The notes under the pieces were generated by a model. That model was not told the DNA's origin, did no database searches, and saw only the letters and a program-made list of their open reading frames with translations. 64,000 nt of DNA from JANXQG01 sp963775975 (GTDB lineage: Bacteria > Planctomycetota > Planctomycetia > Pirellulales > Thermoguttaceae): assembly GCA_963775975.1 (NCBI GenBank), contig CAVZKX010000002.1, forward strand, positions 2,480,001 through 2,544,000, in the 5' to 3' direction. This document shows, in pieces, positions 63,097 to 64,000 of this stretch (position 1 is its first letter; each line of letters starts with the position of its first letter). Position numbers and translations under genes: made by a program.

Positions 63097-63171
63097 GTAT
63101 TAGGCACACTCCGTGTGCCGTTCCCGGCTTGACGCCACCCTGCTTGACGGCACACGGCGTGTGCCTAATAC
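63097..63171. repeat. TAGGCACACTCCGTGTGCCG-family palindrome between rpmA and folD
   Basis: Arms GTATTAGGCACACTCCGTGT and ACACGGCGTGTGCCTAATAC flank a spacer of about 27 bases. It starts one base after the rpmA stop and ends three bases before the folD ATG. Confidence 0.9.
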
Positions 63172-63174
63172 GCC

Positions 63175-64000
63175 ATGCCCGCTACTCTCATTGACGGCAA
63201 AGCGCTGGGCGACGAAATCCGCCGCGAGATAGCCGCGGACGTGAGCAAGTTCACGCTGGCAACCGGCGTCAAGCCATGTCTTGCCGCAGTGCTTGTTGGC
63301 GAGGATCCGGCCAGCCAGGTATACGTTCGCAACAAGCAGAAGGCCTGCGAGCAAAACGGACTCACCAGCCGCTTGCATCGTTTGCCCGATACGACCACGA
63401 CGGACGAATTGCTTGCGTTGATCGATCAACTCAACGCCGACCCGGCCGTGCATGGCATCCTCGTCCAATTGCCGCTGCCGAAAGGCGTTGATGCCACTTG
63501 CGTGCTCGATTCAGTCGCGCCGCTAAAGGATGTCGACGCCTTTCATCCGGAGAACGTCGGCCTCATCGTCCAGGGCCGCCCGAGGTTCTTGCCATGTACT
63601 CCGCACGGCATCCAGCAGATACTTATCCGCCGCAAGATTCCCACCGCCGGCGCGCACGTGGTCATCGTCGGCCGCAGCGAGATCGTCGGCAAGCCGATCG
63701 CGCTCATGCTCATGCAAAAGGGGCCGGGCGGCGATGCGACGGTGACAGTCTGCCACAGCAAGAGCCGCGACCTGCCCTCGATCACGCGCCTGGCCGACAT
63801 CCTCGTCGTGGCAATTGGCCGCGCGAAGTTCGTCACAGCCGACATGGTGCGGCCCGGCGCGACGGTCATCGACGTGGGCATCAACCGCACCGACGGCGGT
63901 CTTGTGGGCGATGTCGATTTCGAGCCGGTCCGCCAAGTGGCCGGCGCGATCACGCCCGTCCCCGGCGGCGTCGGCCCATTGACGATCACGATGCTGTTGC
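63175..64000 (+). CDS. folD: Methylenetetrahydrofolate dehydrogenase/cyclohydrolase FolD, 3' end cut by window
   Basis: Bifunctional one-carbon enzyme converting 5,10-methylene-THF to 10-formyl-THF. The frame from ATG 63175 (MPATLIDGKALGDEIRREIA) runs open to the last base, 275 codons. The catalytic VYVRNKQKAC holds the Lys of the cyclohydrolase, HGILVQLPLPKG and DVDAFHPENVG follow, and the NADP loop is VIVGRSEIVGKP. The end seen, TPVPGGVGPLTITML, is the family's last signature, so only about 10-20 residues are missing. Confidence 0.95.
   Translation, partial: MPATLIDGKALGDEIRREIAADVSKFTLATGVKPCLAAVLVGEDPASQVYVRNKQKACEQNGLTSRLHRLPDTTTTDELLALIDQLNADPAVHGILVQLPLPKGVDATCVLDSVAPLKDVDAFHPENVGLIVQGRPRFLPCTPHGIQQILIRRKIPTAGAHVVIVGRSEIVGKPIALMLMQKGPGGDATVTVCHSKSRDLPSITRLADILVVAIGRAKFVTADMVRPGATVIDVGINRTDGGLVGDVDFEPVRQVAGAITPVPGGVGPLTITMLL

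Overview
The window is about 60% GC and reads as a chromosome segment of a planctomycete, most likely a Pirellulales-type member of Planctomycetota. The markers are two DUF1559 proteins (one with a type IV prepilin N-terminus), a BBP7-family outer-membrane barrel, a LEPR-type signature on a giant secreted protein, PEP-CTERM anchors, autotransporter-type strand repeats, PQQ-type beta-propellers and several lipoproteins. This taxonomic call is inference from gene families; there is no rRNA in the window.

Layout. 0.1-6.3 kb: a zincin-like metallopeptidase, a 999-residue secreted multidomain protein (one frameshift), a lipoprotein, a glutamine amidotransferase and a secreted protein with an eight-residue repeat. 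6.5-9.6 kb: a NatA-like ATPase and a NatB permease fused to a CPBP protease. 9.6-11.6 kb: an accessory patch with a GxxExxY nuclease-like gene framed by long inverted repeats, then ankyrin and small ORFs. 11.6-19 kb: an amidohydrolase, XerC/D recombinase, ispG, a dual-specificity phosphatase and an acyl-CoA/acyl-ACP synthetase. 19.1-25.2 kb: a STAS antagonist with an RsbW-like kinase, two beta-propeller proteins, a P-II protein and glmS. 25.2-29.3 kb: a C39-like PEP-CTERM protein, rpiB, a MetA-type outer-membrane protein and a universal stress protein. 29.4-36 kb: an Nramp transporter, a DUF1559/lipoprotein pair, a DtxR-family regulator, an OprB-like porin and a Sir2 protein. 36-45 kb: a tripartite-pump operon with one adaptor and two RND permeases. 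45-54.7 kb: a degenerate nuclease-like phosphoesterase, a TIGR03790/PEP-CTERM protein, cysH, a GT-C membrane glycosyltransferase and an amino-acid permease. 55.8-64 kb: DUF1559, SIMPL, GH5, a J-domain/LRR protein, tRNA-Gly(CCC), BBP7, a UPF0104 protein, rpmA and the 5' part of folD.

Two features cut across the window. First, at least ten different families of dispersed palindromic repeats sit in it. Many lie within a few bases of a start or stop codon, and three copies lie in frame inside genes. One family forms the terminal inverted repeats of the GxxExxY unit and also occurs as a short solo hairpin, which makes that unit the best candidate here for an undescribed mobile system. Second, about eleven single-base frameshifts interrupt otherwise intact genes. 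In eight of the genes, one corrected base per break gives an exact multiple of three and rejoins recognisable family sequence. These are better explained as assembly indels than as gene decay, so the affected genes are annotated as single CDSs.
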